A stretch of 64,000 nt of DNA, taken from Chelativorans alearensis (GTDB lineage Bacteria > Pseudomonadota > Alphaproteobacteria > Rhizobiales > Rhizobiaceae). Both the position numbers and the translations under genes were made by a program. Shown here in pieces: positions 54,761 to 63,253 of the stretch. Within the stretch, counting starts at the first letter, position 1; each line of letters starts with the position of its first letter. The DNA is taken from NCBI RefSeq assembly GCF_010993735.1, contig NZ_WQNI01000001.1, positions 372,001-436,000 on the forward strand. The letters are read 5' to 3'. The notes beneath the pieces were generated by a model. The model was given only the letters and a program-made list of their open reading frames with translations, had not been told where the DNA came from and made no database searches.

Positions 54761-55534
54761 ATGCTGACATACTACGGCGTGGAGCTCGCCTCGCGCCTCT
54801 TCCTCGGTACCGCGCAATATCCCTCGCCTGCCATCCTCGCCGAGGCCGTGCGGGCCTCGGGCACGGAGGTCGTCACCGTGTCGTTGCGCCGCGAGGCGGC
54901 GGGCGGCGCCTCGGGCGGGCGCTTCTGGGAGATGATCCGCGCATTCGGCGTGCGCGTCCTGCCCAACACGGCCGGCTGCCATTCGGTCAAGGAAGCGGTC
55001 ACCACGGCCCGGATGGCGCGGGAGGTCTTCGCGACGAACTGGATAAAGCTGGAGGTGATTGGCAATCATGACACCCTGCAGCCGGACGTTTTCGGGCTCG
55101 TCGAAGCCGCGCGTATCCTCTCCGAGGAAGGCTTCTGCGTCTTCCCCTACACAACCGACGATCTCGTGGTCGCCGAGCGGCTGATGGAGGCCGGCTGCAA
55201 GGTGCTGATGCCGTGGTGCGCGCCCATCGGCTCTGCGGCAGGGCCGCTCAATATCCGGGCGCTCAGGTCGCTGCGTGCGCATTTTCCCGACACGCCCCTC
55301 ATCGTCGATGCCGGCCTCGGTCGCCCTTCCCACGCTGCTGCCGTCATGGAACTGGGTTTCGACGCCGTGCTTCTCAACACGGCGGTCGCCAAGGCCGGCG
55401 ACCCAGTGGCCATGGCACGCGCTTTCGCCTGTGCCACGGAAGCCGGTTTCGATGCCTTCCGCGCCGGCATCGTCGAGCCCAGGGAGACGGCGGTGCCGTC
55501 GACGCCGGTCATCGGCCAGGCGGTGTTCTCGTGA
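54761..55534 (+). CDS. thiG: Thiazole synthase ThiG
   Basis: A 257-residue TIM-barrel enzyme building the thiazole phosphate from DXP, glycine imine and ThiS thiocarboxylate. The Schiff-base Lys is in [61 protein letters not shown] and [20 protein letters not shown] are typical, although CAPIGSAAG replaces the common GSPIGSGQG. It starts 4 bases after thiS. Confidence 0.95.
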   Translation: MLTYYGVELASRLFLGTAQYPSPAILAEAVRASGTEVVTVSLRREAAGGASGGRFWEMIRAFGVRVLPNTAGCHSVKEAVTTARMAREVFATNWIKLEVIGNHDTLQPDVFGLVEAARILSEEGFCVFPYTTDDLVVAERLMEAGCKVLMPWCAPIGSAAGPLNIRALRSLRAHFPDTPLIVDAGLGRPSHAAAVMELGFDAVLLNTAVAKAGDPVAMARAFACATEAGFDAFRAGIVEPRETAVPSTPVIGQAVFS

Positions 55535-56136
55535 AACTCGATGCGTTCTACCTCATCGTCGACAGCGCCGCCTGGGCGGAGCGGCTCGTGCCGCTCGGCG
55601 TGAAGCTCCTGCAATTGCGCATCAAGGACATGGAGGAGCGCCGGCTGCGCGAGGAAATACGCGCCGCAAAGGCAATCTGCGCTGCCCATGGCTGCACACT
55701 AGTGATCAACGACCACTGGCGGCCGGCCATCGAGGAAGGTTGTGATTGGATCCATCTCGGCCAGGAGGACCTTGCTACCGCTGACAGGGCGGCGATCCGC
55801 GCGGCAGGCCTCAGGCTTGGGCTCAGCACCCATGACGAAGCCGAGCTTGCCACTGCGCTCGCCGCTTCGCCCGACTATGTCGCGCTGGGGCCCATCTATC
55901 CGACCGTCCTGAAGAAGATGAAATGGGCGCCGCAGGGCCTCGACCGCATCACTGAGTGGAAGCGCCGCATCGCACCGCTGCCGCTTGTCGCCATCGGCGG
56001 CCTGACGCCGGAACGCCTTCCGGGGGTCTTCGAGAAAGGTGCGGATACGGCTGCCGTCGTCACTGACATACTGCTGCACTCCGATCCGGAGGCGCGGACG
56101 CGCGCATGGATCGAGGCGACCGCGCCATGGCGATAA
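55531..56136 (+). CDS. thiE: Thiamine phosphate synthase ThiE
   Basis: A 201-residue enzyme that joins HMP-PP and thiazole phosphate. Landmarks are [89 protein letters not shown] and [20 protein letters not shown]. The GTG start at 55531 overlaps the thiG stop (GTGA). TPKMKW-type loops are slightly altered to TVLKKMKW, an alphaproteobacterial variant in my recollection. Confidence 0.93.
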   Translation: MKLDAFYLIVDSAAWAERLVPLGVKLLQLRIKDMEERRLREEIRAAKAICAAHGCTLVINDHWRPAIEEGCDWIHLGQEDLATADRAAIRAAGLRLGLSTHDEAELATALAASPDYVALGPIYPTVLKKMKWAPQGLDRITEWKRRIAPLPLVAIGGLTPERLPGVFEKGADTAAVVTDILLHSDPEARTRAWIEATAPWR

Positions 56137-56879
56137 CCGCTCCACGCGTCCTGGTCGTCGCCGGCTCCGATTCCTCGGGCGGCGCCGGCCTGTCGCGCGA
56201 CATCGAGGCAATCGCCGCTTTCAGTCTGCACACCGCTCTTGCCGTGAGCGCGGTCACGGTGCAGACGCACCGGCAGGTTCTTGCCGTGGAGGCCATGCCA
56301 CCTGCTCTCGTCGCGGATCAGATGCGCGCCGCGCTCGAGGCCAATCCGGTCGGTGCAATCAAGATCGGCATGCTCGCCACGAAAGGCACGATCGAGGCGG
56401 TGGCATCGGTCCTGCACGAGCATCCCCATCTACCGGCGGTTCTTGACCCCGTGCTCGCGGCATCCTCCGGCGGAGCACTCCTGGAACCGGACGCGGTCGC
56501 CGCGCTGACGCACGACCTGATGCCGCTTTGCCGGCTGATCACGCCAAATCTTCAGGAGCTGGCCCTGCTTGCCGGCTCTCAATCAGTTCGAAGTGGCGAG
56601 GAGGCGCTACACCAGGGAAGGAACCTGCTCGACGCTGGTGCGCCGGCGGTTCTGGTCAAGGGCGGGCATGGCTCGGGGACGTGGTCGACCGATATCCTCC
56701 TGCGGCCGGATAGCGAACCGGTTCGGTTCGAGGCGCTTCGCCTGAACCGCAGCCTGCGGGGAACGGGCTGTATGCTCGCAAGCGCAATCGCGGCGCTTAT
56801 GGCGCTTGATACAACGCTGGAGGAAAGCGTGCGAAGGGCCAAGCAATTTGTTCACGATCGTATCGGCTGCGGTGCATGA
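56127..56879 (+). CDS. thiD: Hydroxymethylpyrimidine/phosphomethylpyrimidine kinase ThiD
   Basis: A 250-residue ribokinase-fold enzyme phosphorylating HMP to HMP-PP. Conserved regions: VVAGSDSSGGAGLSRDIEAI, VTVQTHRQVLAVEA, KIGMLATKGTIEAVA, LITPNLQELALLAG, VLVKGGHGSGTWSTDILL and GTGCMLASAIAALMAL (anion hole). ATG 56127 is preferred; an in-frame ATG at 56106 overlaps thiE more deeply. It is the last gene of the thi operon and converges with a kinase pseudogene 13 bases away. Confidence 0.94.
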   Translation: MAITAPRVLVVAGSDSSGGAGLSRDIEAIAAFSLHTALAVSAVTVQTHRQVLAVEAMPPALVADQMRAALEANPVGAIKIGMLATKGTIEAVASVLHEHPHLPAVLDPVLAASSGGALLEPDAVAALTHDLMPLCRLITPNLQELALLAGSQSVRSGEEALHQGRNLLDAGAPAVLVKGGHGSGTWSTDILLRPDSEPVRFEALRLNRSLRGTGCMLASAIAALMALDTTLEESVRRAKQFVHDRIGCGA

Positions 56880-56892
56880 CGCAGATGCCGAC

Positions 56893-58207
56893 TCAAATAT
56901 GCGACGGCGTTCCAAGGGCCCTCCTATCGTTCGCAAAGACGAACTGATCGAAAACAGCTTCCGATCCGACCTGCCCACCCTTGAGCATCAACCGCATGCC
57001 ATCCCGTTGCGGGATGTCGGAGCGCGCGATGCAGATGGCAACGCCCGTATCCAGCTGTTGCTCGAATGCAAGGCTGCGGAAACCGAGCCGCCGGATCACC
57101 GCGCTCGACGTGTCACCGCCGGCAACACCCAGGATGCGTATGGCTTGCCAATCGAGGATGGTGGCAACCAGATCGGCCAGCTTGTGCGAAAGATCGGCAC
57201 CGCTGATGCCATAGTCTTCGTGCGGGACAAGATGCAGCAGGACGTTCCGCCCTGTAGCGAAGGCCGCCCCGCAGCGCGTTGCGAGCTGCTTAATCGCGAC
57301 CTCGTCTGACAGGTCCCGCGCGCGGACCGGCATGCGGTTGAAGCCGCGAGCGGCTTCCACCTGGCCGGCGGTGATCGGTGAACGGCTGCCAGCCACGACG
57401 AGACATGGCCCTTCGTTCCCTGCGTATATTTGGACCGCTGCGCCGCGCAGCCCGACGCGGCCGCCAAGCGCTTCTGCAACGCCGCTCGCGCCGACGACCA
57501 GCAGCGGACGGCTGCCGCTGCCGTAGTCAGCCAGTGCGGATCCGATCGTGTCCAGATGTGCCTGGTCACAAGCATCGAACAGTATGCGACGTTCGCCTGC
57601 GTGCACGTGGGACGCGATACGCTCCTTCAAGGCCGCCGGGCCTTCGGCGATGGCCGGCCATGGTTCGAGCTGCAGGCCTTCAAGGCCTTGCCGCGCAAGA
57701 TGGAGACGCAAGTCCGCTTCCGTCATCGGCGTAATCGGATGATTGCGCATCACCGGATGCCGGTCGATCCGGTGGACCTGGCCGCCCGGGCCGCGCGCAA
57801 ACAAATTGCCGAAAGCACAATAGCGTCCCAAGCTCGGTTGCCCGCCCACGACAGCAATGAGGACGGGATCGAGGTGGCGTTCCAAGACGGCGACCGCAGC
57901 TCCTATGCTGCCTATCTCGGGTGCGGAATCGAAGGTGGAGCAGACCTTGTAGTGCACAATACGCGGTGACAAAGCCTTCAGCGTTTGCGCCAGCGCATCG
58001 GCCTGTGCAGCGATGGCATCCGCAGGCAGCGCCCGAAGCTCCGTGGCAATGCCAACCGCATCAAGTCGCTCCTCGGCGACCGTTGCGGGATCCGGGGGGG
58101 GCGAGGAACAATCGGACGCTTCGCCCGGCCCGGGCGAGTGTCGCAAGCGTATCGGATGCGCCAGTGAAATCATCGCCGACAAAAACGTAGTCCACCCCCG
58201 CGCCCAC
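56893..58207 (-). pseudogene. Four-carbon acid sugar kinase (DUF1537/OiaK-DtnK type), frameshifted
   Basis: The N-terminal segment (VDYVFVGDDFTGASDTLATL, then RSVRLFLAPP) is in one frame. From PPDPATVAEERLDAVGIATE onward, the rest, about 400 residues, is in another. The switch falls in an 8-C run (58094-58101 read as G on the plus strand); seven C would restore one frame. The C-terminal half keeps the family nucleotide-binding motifs (VAGGDTSSAVIRRLG, LMLKGGQVGSEAVF). GTG 58207 has GGGAGC upstream and overlaps the preceding RuBisCO-like fragment. It may be a single-base sequencing error, but the two genes before it are also broken. Confidence 0.85.
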
Positions 58208-58209
58208 GA

Positions 58210-58969
58210 TCAGCTCCCGAAGAAGCCAAGGGCTGCGCGCAGCTCCGGGGACCCTTCGGCCGCCTCGTCGAGCGGGCATTCCGCGGCCACGGCCTCATAG
58301 GCCTGCCGGAGGCTCTTCACCCCCGCCGCTGGCCCATCGGGATGGGCCAATATCCCGCCGCCAGCGAGGAACATGAAGTCCGCCGATCCGACGGTAGCGT
58401 AGGTGGCAGGCAGTGTGCCCGCCCACTGGCCGGAGGAGAATACCGGCAACACGGCATCCGCGTCGTTCGCCGCAGCGGCGGGCGGCCGACGACACGTCCT
58501 GCGCCGAATCCGAGAATTTTCCGCCGATGCCGTGGACATGCATGTGATCGATGCCGGCCAGACGATAGAGCGCCTGGTAGGCATCGAAGCCGATCCCCAG
58601 TGCCGGATGCCGCGCAAAAGCGCCGAAACCGTTGCGATGACCGTGGAGTGCAAGCGGCGTGGAACGCCGGAGCGTTTGAAGAGCGGACAGTCCGCACCAG
58701 TTGAGGCTCGCCATCACACATGAACCGCCCTCCTTTTCCACGAGATCGGCATGGCGGCGCATGGCGTCCATCTCGTCGGTGATGTTGAAGGCGATCATGA
58801 CGTCGCGGCCGGTGCGCTCACGATAAGCGCGGACCTGCCGCATCACCGCGGGGACTCGCCCGGCGAGAGGAGCATGATCCGGATTGGCGCAGACCTCGTC
58901 GTCCTTGATGAAGTCGACGCCCGCTTCGCAAAGCAACCCCACTAGATTGGCGACGTCTTCGGCGGCCAT
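58210..58969 (-). pseudogene. RuBisCO-like protein (OiaX-type), 5' deleted and frameshifted
   Basis: The remnant starts with EDVANLVGLLCEAGVDFIKD, with the RuBisCO metal-binding KDDE in FIKDDEVCANPDH, then YRLAGIDHMHVHGIGGKFSD. A frameshift in the GC-rich tract near 58470-58488 moves the frame to VLPVFSSGQWAGTLPATYAT, GSADFMFLAGGGILAHPDGP and the C-terminal LRAALGFFGS. Roughly the first 180-200 residues expected of a family member are missing; the sequence joins directly to a TRAP binding-protein fragment at about 58969. Family members act in isoapionate catabolism or are uncharacterised. Confidence 0.85.
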
Positions 58970-58978
58970 CGGCGGCCA
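58959..58978. repeat. 10-bp tandem duplication at a deletion junction
   Basis: TCGGCGGCCA occurs twice head to tail at 58959-58968 and 58969-58978, exactly where the TRAP binding-protein reading frame changes into the RuBisCO-like sequence. It looks like the scar of the deletion that fused the two gene remnants. Confidence 0.65.
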
Positions 58979-59462
58979 AAGTAATGCGCATAGATGACGC
59001 GGACATTGGCAGCTTCGATCAGGCCCTGGTTAAGCTCCTGCATGACCGGAGAATCGACGTCCATCACCTTCATCAGATGGTCGACGTCGCGGTAGAGATA
59101 CGGCGTGTCGAGCGCGGCAAAAGGCTCATAGAGCGAGCCGATACCGCCGGCTGTATTGTGCGAGAAGGCGATGGTGCCGAGCGACACGGCTTCGGCAAGC
59201 TCCTGAAGTTTGCCGAGTTGGGAGGACGGGAACACTTCGACTGCGATATCTCCGCCCGAGTGCTTGCCGACAGCCTCCGCGAACCAATCAGCCTGCGCGC
59301 CCGCAATGCTGGCAGGCTCGTTGTTGTGGCCGTATCGAAGCGTCACCGATTGGGGCGCGAACGGCCGGGAAGCATGGCGGCGGCGCTCGCTCCAAGCCCG
59401 AGGGCAAGCATCGACCGGCGGCTTACGCCGCGCGCGCCAAGACACGTCGAATTTCGGTTCAT
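58970..59462 (-). pseudogene. TRAP transporter DctP-type binding protein, truncated and frameshifted
   Basis: ATG 59462 (GGGAGGG upstream) opens a Tat-type signal, SRRSMLALGLGASAAAMLPG, that ends out of frame with the mature domain. The mature part in another frame reads SVTLRYGHNNEPASIAGAQA, DIAVEVFPSSQLGKLQELAE, FAALDTPYLYRDVDHLMKVM and ends VRVIYAHYFGRR. That is about half of a normal DctP (330 residues). The rest, and any dctQ/dctM genes, appear to have been lost in the deletion joining it to the RuBisCO-like gene. Confidence 0.85.
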
Positions 59463-59558
59463 CGAACCCTCCCATGACATTTTCTGACGGATCGCAGACG
59501 GCGGCTTTGTGTGGTTTCCTCCGAACGCCGCCTACTTGACACAAGGCTAGGAACTAGC

Positions 59559-60722
59559 ATGCTTCAGGTCAAACTAGAAAAAATGAGGTTTTTTGAGGTG
59601 CAATCACCTACAGGGAACGACTCGTCAGTGCCCCTCATGACCGACATAGCTAAGGCCGCGAACGTGTCTCTCGCAACGGTTGACCGGGTGCTCAATCGAC
59701 GCAAGGGCGTAAAGCCGCGAACTGTCGAACGCGTTCTGAAGGTGGCGCTCGAACTGGGTTATCTGGACAGGGCGGAGCATGCGCGGCTTTCGCGCCCTCG
59801 CCCTCCAAATGTCGCCTTTCTCCTTCCCATGGGCGGGAATCCCTATCTGCGACTGCTTGGCGACAAGGTTCGGGCCATTGCCCAATCCAAGTCGCGCGAA
59901 GACGCGCAGGTGCGGTGCTATTTCATCGAAAGCTTTGATGCCGACGCGCTGGCGGAAGCCATCCGTCATCATGCGGGCTGGGCCGACGGCATTGCCTTCA
60001 TGGCGATCGACCATCCCCTCGTGCGGGAGGCCGTCGAGGAGGTCTCGGCAGCAGGACGGCGCATCGTCACGGTCATCTCCGACCTGCAGCATTCTCTCCG
60101 CGACGCATATGTGGGGCTCGACAACCAGGCGGCCGGACGGACCGCGGGATATCTGCTCGGCCGGTTCTGCGGGGCGCGAACGAGCAGCGTCGCGCTGGTG
60201 GCGGGAAGCCGCAACTATCGCGCCCACGCAGAGCGGGAGACAGGGTTTCTCGGTCTGCTGGAGGAGATGTATCCAGGCCTCCGGGTGGTCGGCGTGCGCG
60301 AAGGACATGATGACCGCGATGAGAACTACCGTCACACGCTTTCGCTGCTCGAGCAGAACGAGGACCTCGTCGGCATCTACAATGTCGGCGGCTCTTCCGA
60401 CGGGATAGGCCGTGCACTGCAGGAGAAGGGCAGGTCCAAAGACGTGGTCTTCATCGGCCACGGGCTCACCACGGATACCCGCAGGCTCCTCATCGAGGGC
60501 ACCATGGACGCGGTGATCAATTCCGATCCCGACGTGCTGCTCGCGTCAGCTCTGCGCGTCTTCGGTGACCTTCAGCGCGATGATGCTCGGACTTCTATTG
60601 CACTCACGCCGGTCAAGATGGACGTCATCTTCCGTGAGAACATTCCCTCGGTGCAATCGGTCGCCGGACGACCGCTCATTCGTCTCGATCCGACAACCGC
60701 ATTTGAGACGTCCGCAGATTAG
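59559..60722 (+). CDS. LacI family transcriptional regulator
   Basis: About 387 residues. The LacI headpiece is MTDIAKAANVSLATVDRVLN through VKPRTVERVLKVALELGYL (from about residue 27). A periplasmic-binding-type sensor domain follows (VAFLLPMGGNPYLRLLGDKV, DAYVGLDNQAAGRTAGYLLG, FIGHGLTTDTRRLLIEGTMD). It is divergent from the broken TRAP/RuBisCO-like/kinase genes and was probably their regulator. It shows no frameshift. ATG 59559 follows AGGA; ATGs at 59583 and 59637 are alternatives, the last starting right at the HTH. Confidence 0.88.
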   Translation: MLQVKLEKMRFFEVQSPTGNDSSVPLMTDIAKAANVSLATVDRVLNRRKGVKPRTVERVLKVALELGYLDRAEHARLSRPRPPNVAFLLPMGGNPYLRLLGDKVRAIAQSKSREDAQVRCYFIESFDADALAEAIRHHAGWADGIAFMAIDHPLVREAVEEVSAAGRRIVTVISDLQHSLRDAYVGLDNQAAGRTAGYLLGRFCGARTSSVALVAGSRNYRAHAERETGFLGLLEEMYPGLRVVGVREGHDDRDENYRHTLSLLEQNEDLVGIYNVGGSSDGIGRALQEKGRSKDVVFIGHGLTTDTRRLLIEGTMDAVINSDPDVLLASALRVFGDLQRDDARTSIALTPVKMDVIFRENIPSVQSVAGRPLIRLDPTTAFETSAD

Positions 60723-60877
60723 GGAGAAATTCGTTCTCCTGTACGCGGTTTAAGCAACATGCAATTGTCCGTGGAGAGCCCTTCTCAGGTGCCGGAGCCT
60801 TGCCCAAACGCCCGTAAGCCTTAGATTTCCGGGCCATTCGGCGCCTGCCGCCAACACATGCAACGGGAATAACGACA

Positions 60878-61645
60878 ATGAATTGGCTGAAGACCCTTCT
60901 CGCCGCCTTTGTTCTGCAAGCGGCGGCCTTCTCATTCGCCCACGCAGAGCTTGCGGATGTAAAGGCCGCGGGTGTGCTGCGGATCGGGACGGAAGGAACC
61001 TATGCGCCCTTCACCTTCCATGACGGTTCCGGCGACCTCGTTGGCTTCGACGTCGAACTCGGGCGGGAGGTGGCCAAACGCCTCGGGGTGGAGGCCGAGT
61101 TCCTCGAGGGCCGCTGGGACGGCCTCATCGCAGGGCTCGACGCGAACCGCTACGATGCCGTCATCAACCAGGTCGGCATAACCGAGGAGCGCAAGGCGAA
61201 GTACGATTTCTCCGATCCCTACATCGCCTCCAAGGCGGCGCTCATCGTGCGCGAGGACAATGACGAGATCGGCAGCTTCGCGGATCTGAACGGCAAGAAG
61301 TCCGCCCAGTCGCTGACAAGCAACTATGCGAAGATGGCCGAAGAGGCCGGCGCCGAACTGGTTGCCACCGAAGGCTTCGATCAGGCGGTCCAGCTTGTCG
61401 TCAACCGCCGGGCGGACGCGACGATCAACGACAGCCTGTCCTTCTACGACTTCAAGAAACAGCGGCCGAACGCACCGGTGGAGATCGCCGCGACCGAGGA
61501 CGAGGCGAGCTACTCGGGCATCATCGTCAGGAAGGGCCAGCCGGAACTCGTTGCCGCAATCAACAAGGCGCTCGAGGAGATCAAGGCCGATGGCACGTAC
61601 CAGAGGCTTTCCGAGAAGTACTTCGGCGTGGACGTTTCCCAATAG
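60878..61645 (+). CDS. Polar amino-acid ABC transporter substrate-binding protein (family 3)
   Basis: A 255-residue periplasmic protein with signal peptide MNWLKTLLAAFVLQAAAFSF (cleavage after AHA). Family 3 hallmarks: LRIGTEGTYAPFTFHDGSG, LVGFDVELGREVAKRLG, DAVINQVGITEERKAKYDFS, and the C-terminal EEIKADGTYQRLSEKYFG. Similar proteins bind cystine/cysteine or basic amino acids. It is followed by an 11-bp GC hairpin before the permease gene. The 155 bases upstream (60723-60877) hold only a weak 6-bp hairpin after lacI. Confidence 0.91.
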   Translation: MNWLKTLLAAFVLQAAAFSFAHAELADVKAAGVLRIGTEGTYAPFTFHDGSGDLVGFDVELGREVAKRLGVEAEFLEGRWDGLIAGLDANRYDAVINQVGITEERKAKYDFSDPYIASKAALIVREDNDEIGSFADLNGKKSAQSLTSNYAKMAEEAGAELVATEGFDQAVQLVVNRRADATINDSLSFYDFKKQRPNAPVEIAATEDEASYSGIIVRKGQPELVAAINKALEEIKADGTYQRLSEKYFGVDVSQ

Positions 61646-61667
61646 GCGGGTAGTCTGCATACGAGCG

Positions 61668-61698
61668 AGCGGGGCGGATTTTCAAGGTCCGCCCCGCT
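61668..61698 (+). terminator. Intra-operon hairpin after the amino-acid binding protein gene
   Basis: AGCGGGGCGGA (61668-61678) pairs perfectly with TCCGCCCCGCT (61688-61698), loop of 9, followed by tgcctttt. Placed between the binding-protein and permease genes, as in the peptide transporter operon at 9643-9672. Confidence 0.7.
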
Positions 61699-61719
61699 TG
61701 CCTTTTGAAGGAGGTTCCC

Positions 61720-62400
61720 GTGCCGCATTGGCTCGACCTGATGCTGTCCTCGCTTGGCCCGCTGCTCCTGGCCGGCTTGCGCTTCACCGTGCCGTTGACG
61801 CTGCTGTCGTTCGCTCTCGGCCTGATGCTCGGGCTGGTCGTGGCAGTGGTGCGGCTGTTCGCGCCGGCGCCCTTTGCCGCGGTTGTGCGCTTCTATGTCT
61901 GGATTTTCCGCGGCACGCCGCTCCTGGTGCAACTCTTCCTCATCTTCTATGGGTTGCCCAGTGTCGGCATCGTGCTTGATGCCTTCCCGGCGGCACTCAT
62001 CGGATTTACGCTGAACATTGGCGCCTATACGTCGGAGACGATCCGCGCGACCATCTCCTCCGTGCCGAAGGGCCAGTGGGAGGCGGCCTACTCGATCGGC
62101 ATGAGCTGGAGCCAGGTGATGCGCCGCACGATCCTGCCGCAAGCCGCGCGCGTGGCCGTGCCGCCACTGTCGAACACCTTCATTTCGCTGGTGAAGGACA
62201 CCTCGCTGGCGGCCGCCATTACTGTGCCGGAGCTGTTTCAGGCCGCGCAGCGCATCGTGGCGACGACGTACGAGCCGCTGATCCTCTATATCGAGGCAGC
62301 ACTTATTTATCTTCTGCTGAGTTCGGTGCTGTCGCAGCTTCAGGTGCGTCTGGAACAGCGTCTCGGTCGCTATGGTGGTTTTCTGGAAGCGCGGGCATGA
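61720..62400 (+). CDS. Polar amino-acid ABC transporter permease
   Basis: A 226-residue permease of the HisMQ family with several hydrophobic segments (LLLAGLRFTVPLTLLSFALG, ALIGFTLNIGAYTSETIRA). FRGTPLLVQLFLIFYGLP is diagnostic for the family, and the EAA loop is GQWEAAYSIGMSWSQVMRR. Only one permease is encoded, so it likely forms a homodimer. GTG 61720 follows AAGGAGG at 6 bases. It overlaps the ATPase gene (ATGA). Confidence 0.93.
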   Translation: MPHWLDLMLSSLGPLLLAGLRFTVPLTLLSFALGLMLGLVVAVVRLFAPAPFAAVVRFYVWIFRGTPLLVQLFLIFYGLPSVGIVLDAFPAALIGFTLNIGAYTSETIRATISSVPKGQWEAAYSIGMSWSQVMRRTILPQAARVAVPPLSNTFISLVKDTSLAAAITVPELFQAAQRIVATTYEPLILYIEAALIYLLLSSVLSQLQVRLEQRLGRYGGFLEARA

Positions 62401-63155
62401 TCGAGCTCACCGATATCGAAAAGCGCTTCGGCGACAATCTCGTTCTGAAGGGCGTCAGCCTGCGGATTCCCGAAGGCTCCGTCACGGCCCTGATCGGCCC
62501 CTCGGGCGGCGGGAAAAGCACGCTGCTTCGCTGCATCAACCTTCTCGAGATTCCGACCTCCGGAAAAGTTCGCGTCGGCGAGGAGGCGCTTGAATTCCAC
62601 CCCGGCATGAAGGTTGGCTGGAAGGATATAAGACGGCTGCGCAGCCAGACCGGTATGGTCTTCCAGAATTTCCAGCTGTTCCCGCATCGCACCGCGATCG
62701 AGAACGTGATGGAAGGGCTGGTCACCGTGCTCAAATGGCCGAAGGCGAAGGCGCGGGAGCACGGCATGGCGCTGCTTGAGAAGGTCGGCCTCGCTCAGAA
62801 GGCCGACGCATGGCCGGCGACGCTCTCGGGTGGCCAGCAGCAGCGCGTCGCGATCGCCCGTGCGCTCGCCCTTTCGCCGCGGGTGCTTTTGTGCGACGAG
62901 CCGACCTCGGCGCTCGACCCGGAACTTGCCGGCGAGGTCGTGGAGGTCCTGACCCAGCTTGCACGCGAGGGAACGACCATGGTGATCGCCACCCATGACC
63001 TGCGTCTTGCCTCGCGCATTGCCCAGCAGGCCGCCTTCCTCGATGCCGGCTCCATTGTCGAGATCGGTTCAGCGCAGCACATCTTCACCAATCCCGCACG
63101 CGAGCGTACCAAACGCTTCGTGGCGACGTTGCTGCAAGATGCGAACGGGCAGTAG
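62397..63155 (+). CDS. Polar amino-acid ABC transporter ATP-binding protein
   Basis: A 252-residue ATPase. Walker A is GPSGGGKS (residues 34-41), followed by VFQNFQLFPHRTAIENV, the signature LSGGQQQRVAIARAL, Walker B VLLCDEPTSALDPE and the H-loop IATHDLRLA. It belongs to the GlnQ/HisP group. Last gene of the three-gene transporter operon. An inverted repeat GCTGGCA...TGCCAGC just after the stop may help termination. Confidence 0.94.
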   Translation: MIELTDIEKRFGDNLVLKGVSLRIPEGSVTALIGPSGGGKSTLLRCINLLEIPTSGKVRVGEEALEFHPGMKVGWKDIRRLRSQTGMVFQNFQLFPHRTAIENVMEGLVTVLKWPKAKAREHGMALLEKVGLAQKADAWPATLSGGQQQRVAIARALALSPRVLLCDEPTSALDPELAGEVVEVLTQLAREGTTMVIATHDLRLASRIAQQAAFLDAGSIVEIGSAQHIFTNPARERTKRFVATLLQDANGQ

Positions 63156-63253
63156 CTGGCAGTCGGCGCTCGGCTTGCCAGCGCTGCGTCGCGCCCGATT
63201 CCAAGTCTTTGATCCATGCGGACGTCAGGCGATGCCACCTGACAGCAAATGCC

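Noticed and set aside
60723-60739. Terminator after the LacI gene (GGAGAA-ATTCG-TTCTCC)
   Set aside because: Only a 6-bp stem and no T-run follows, so it is too weak to call.
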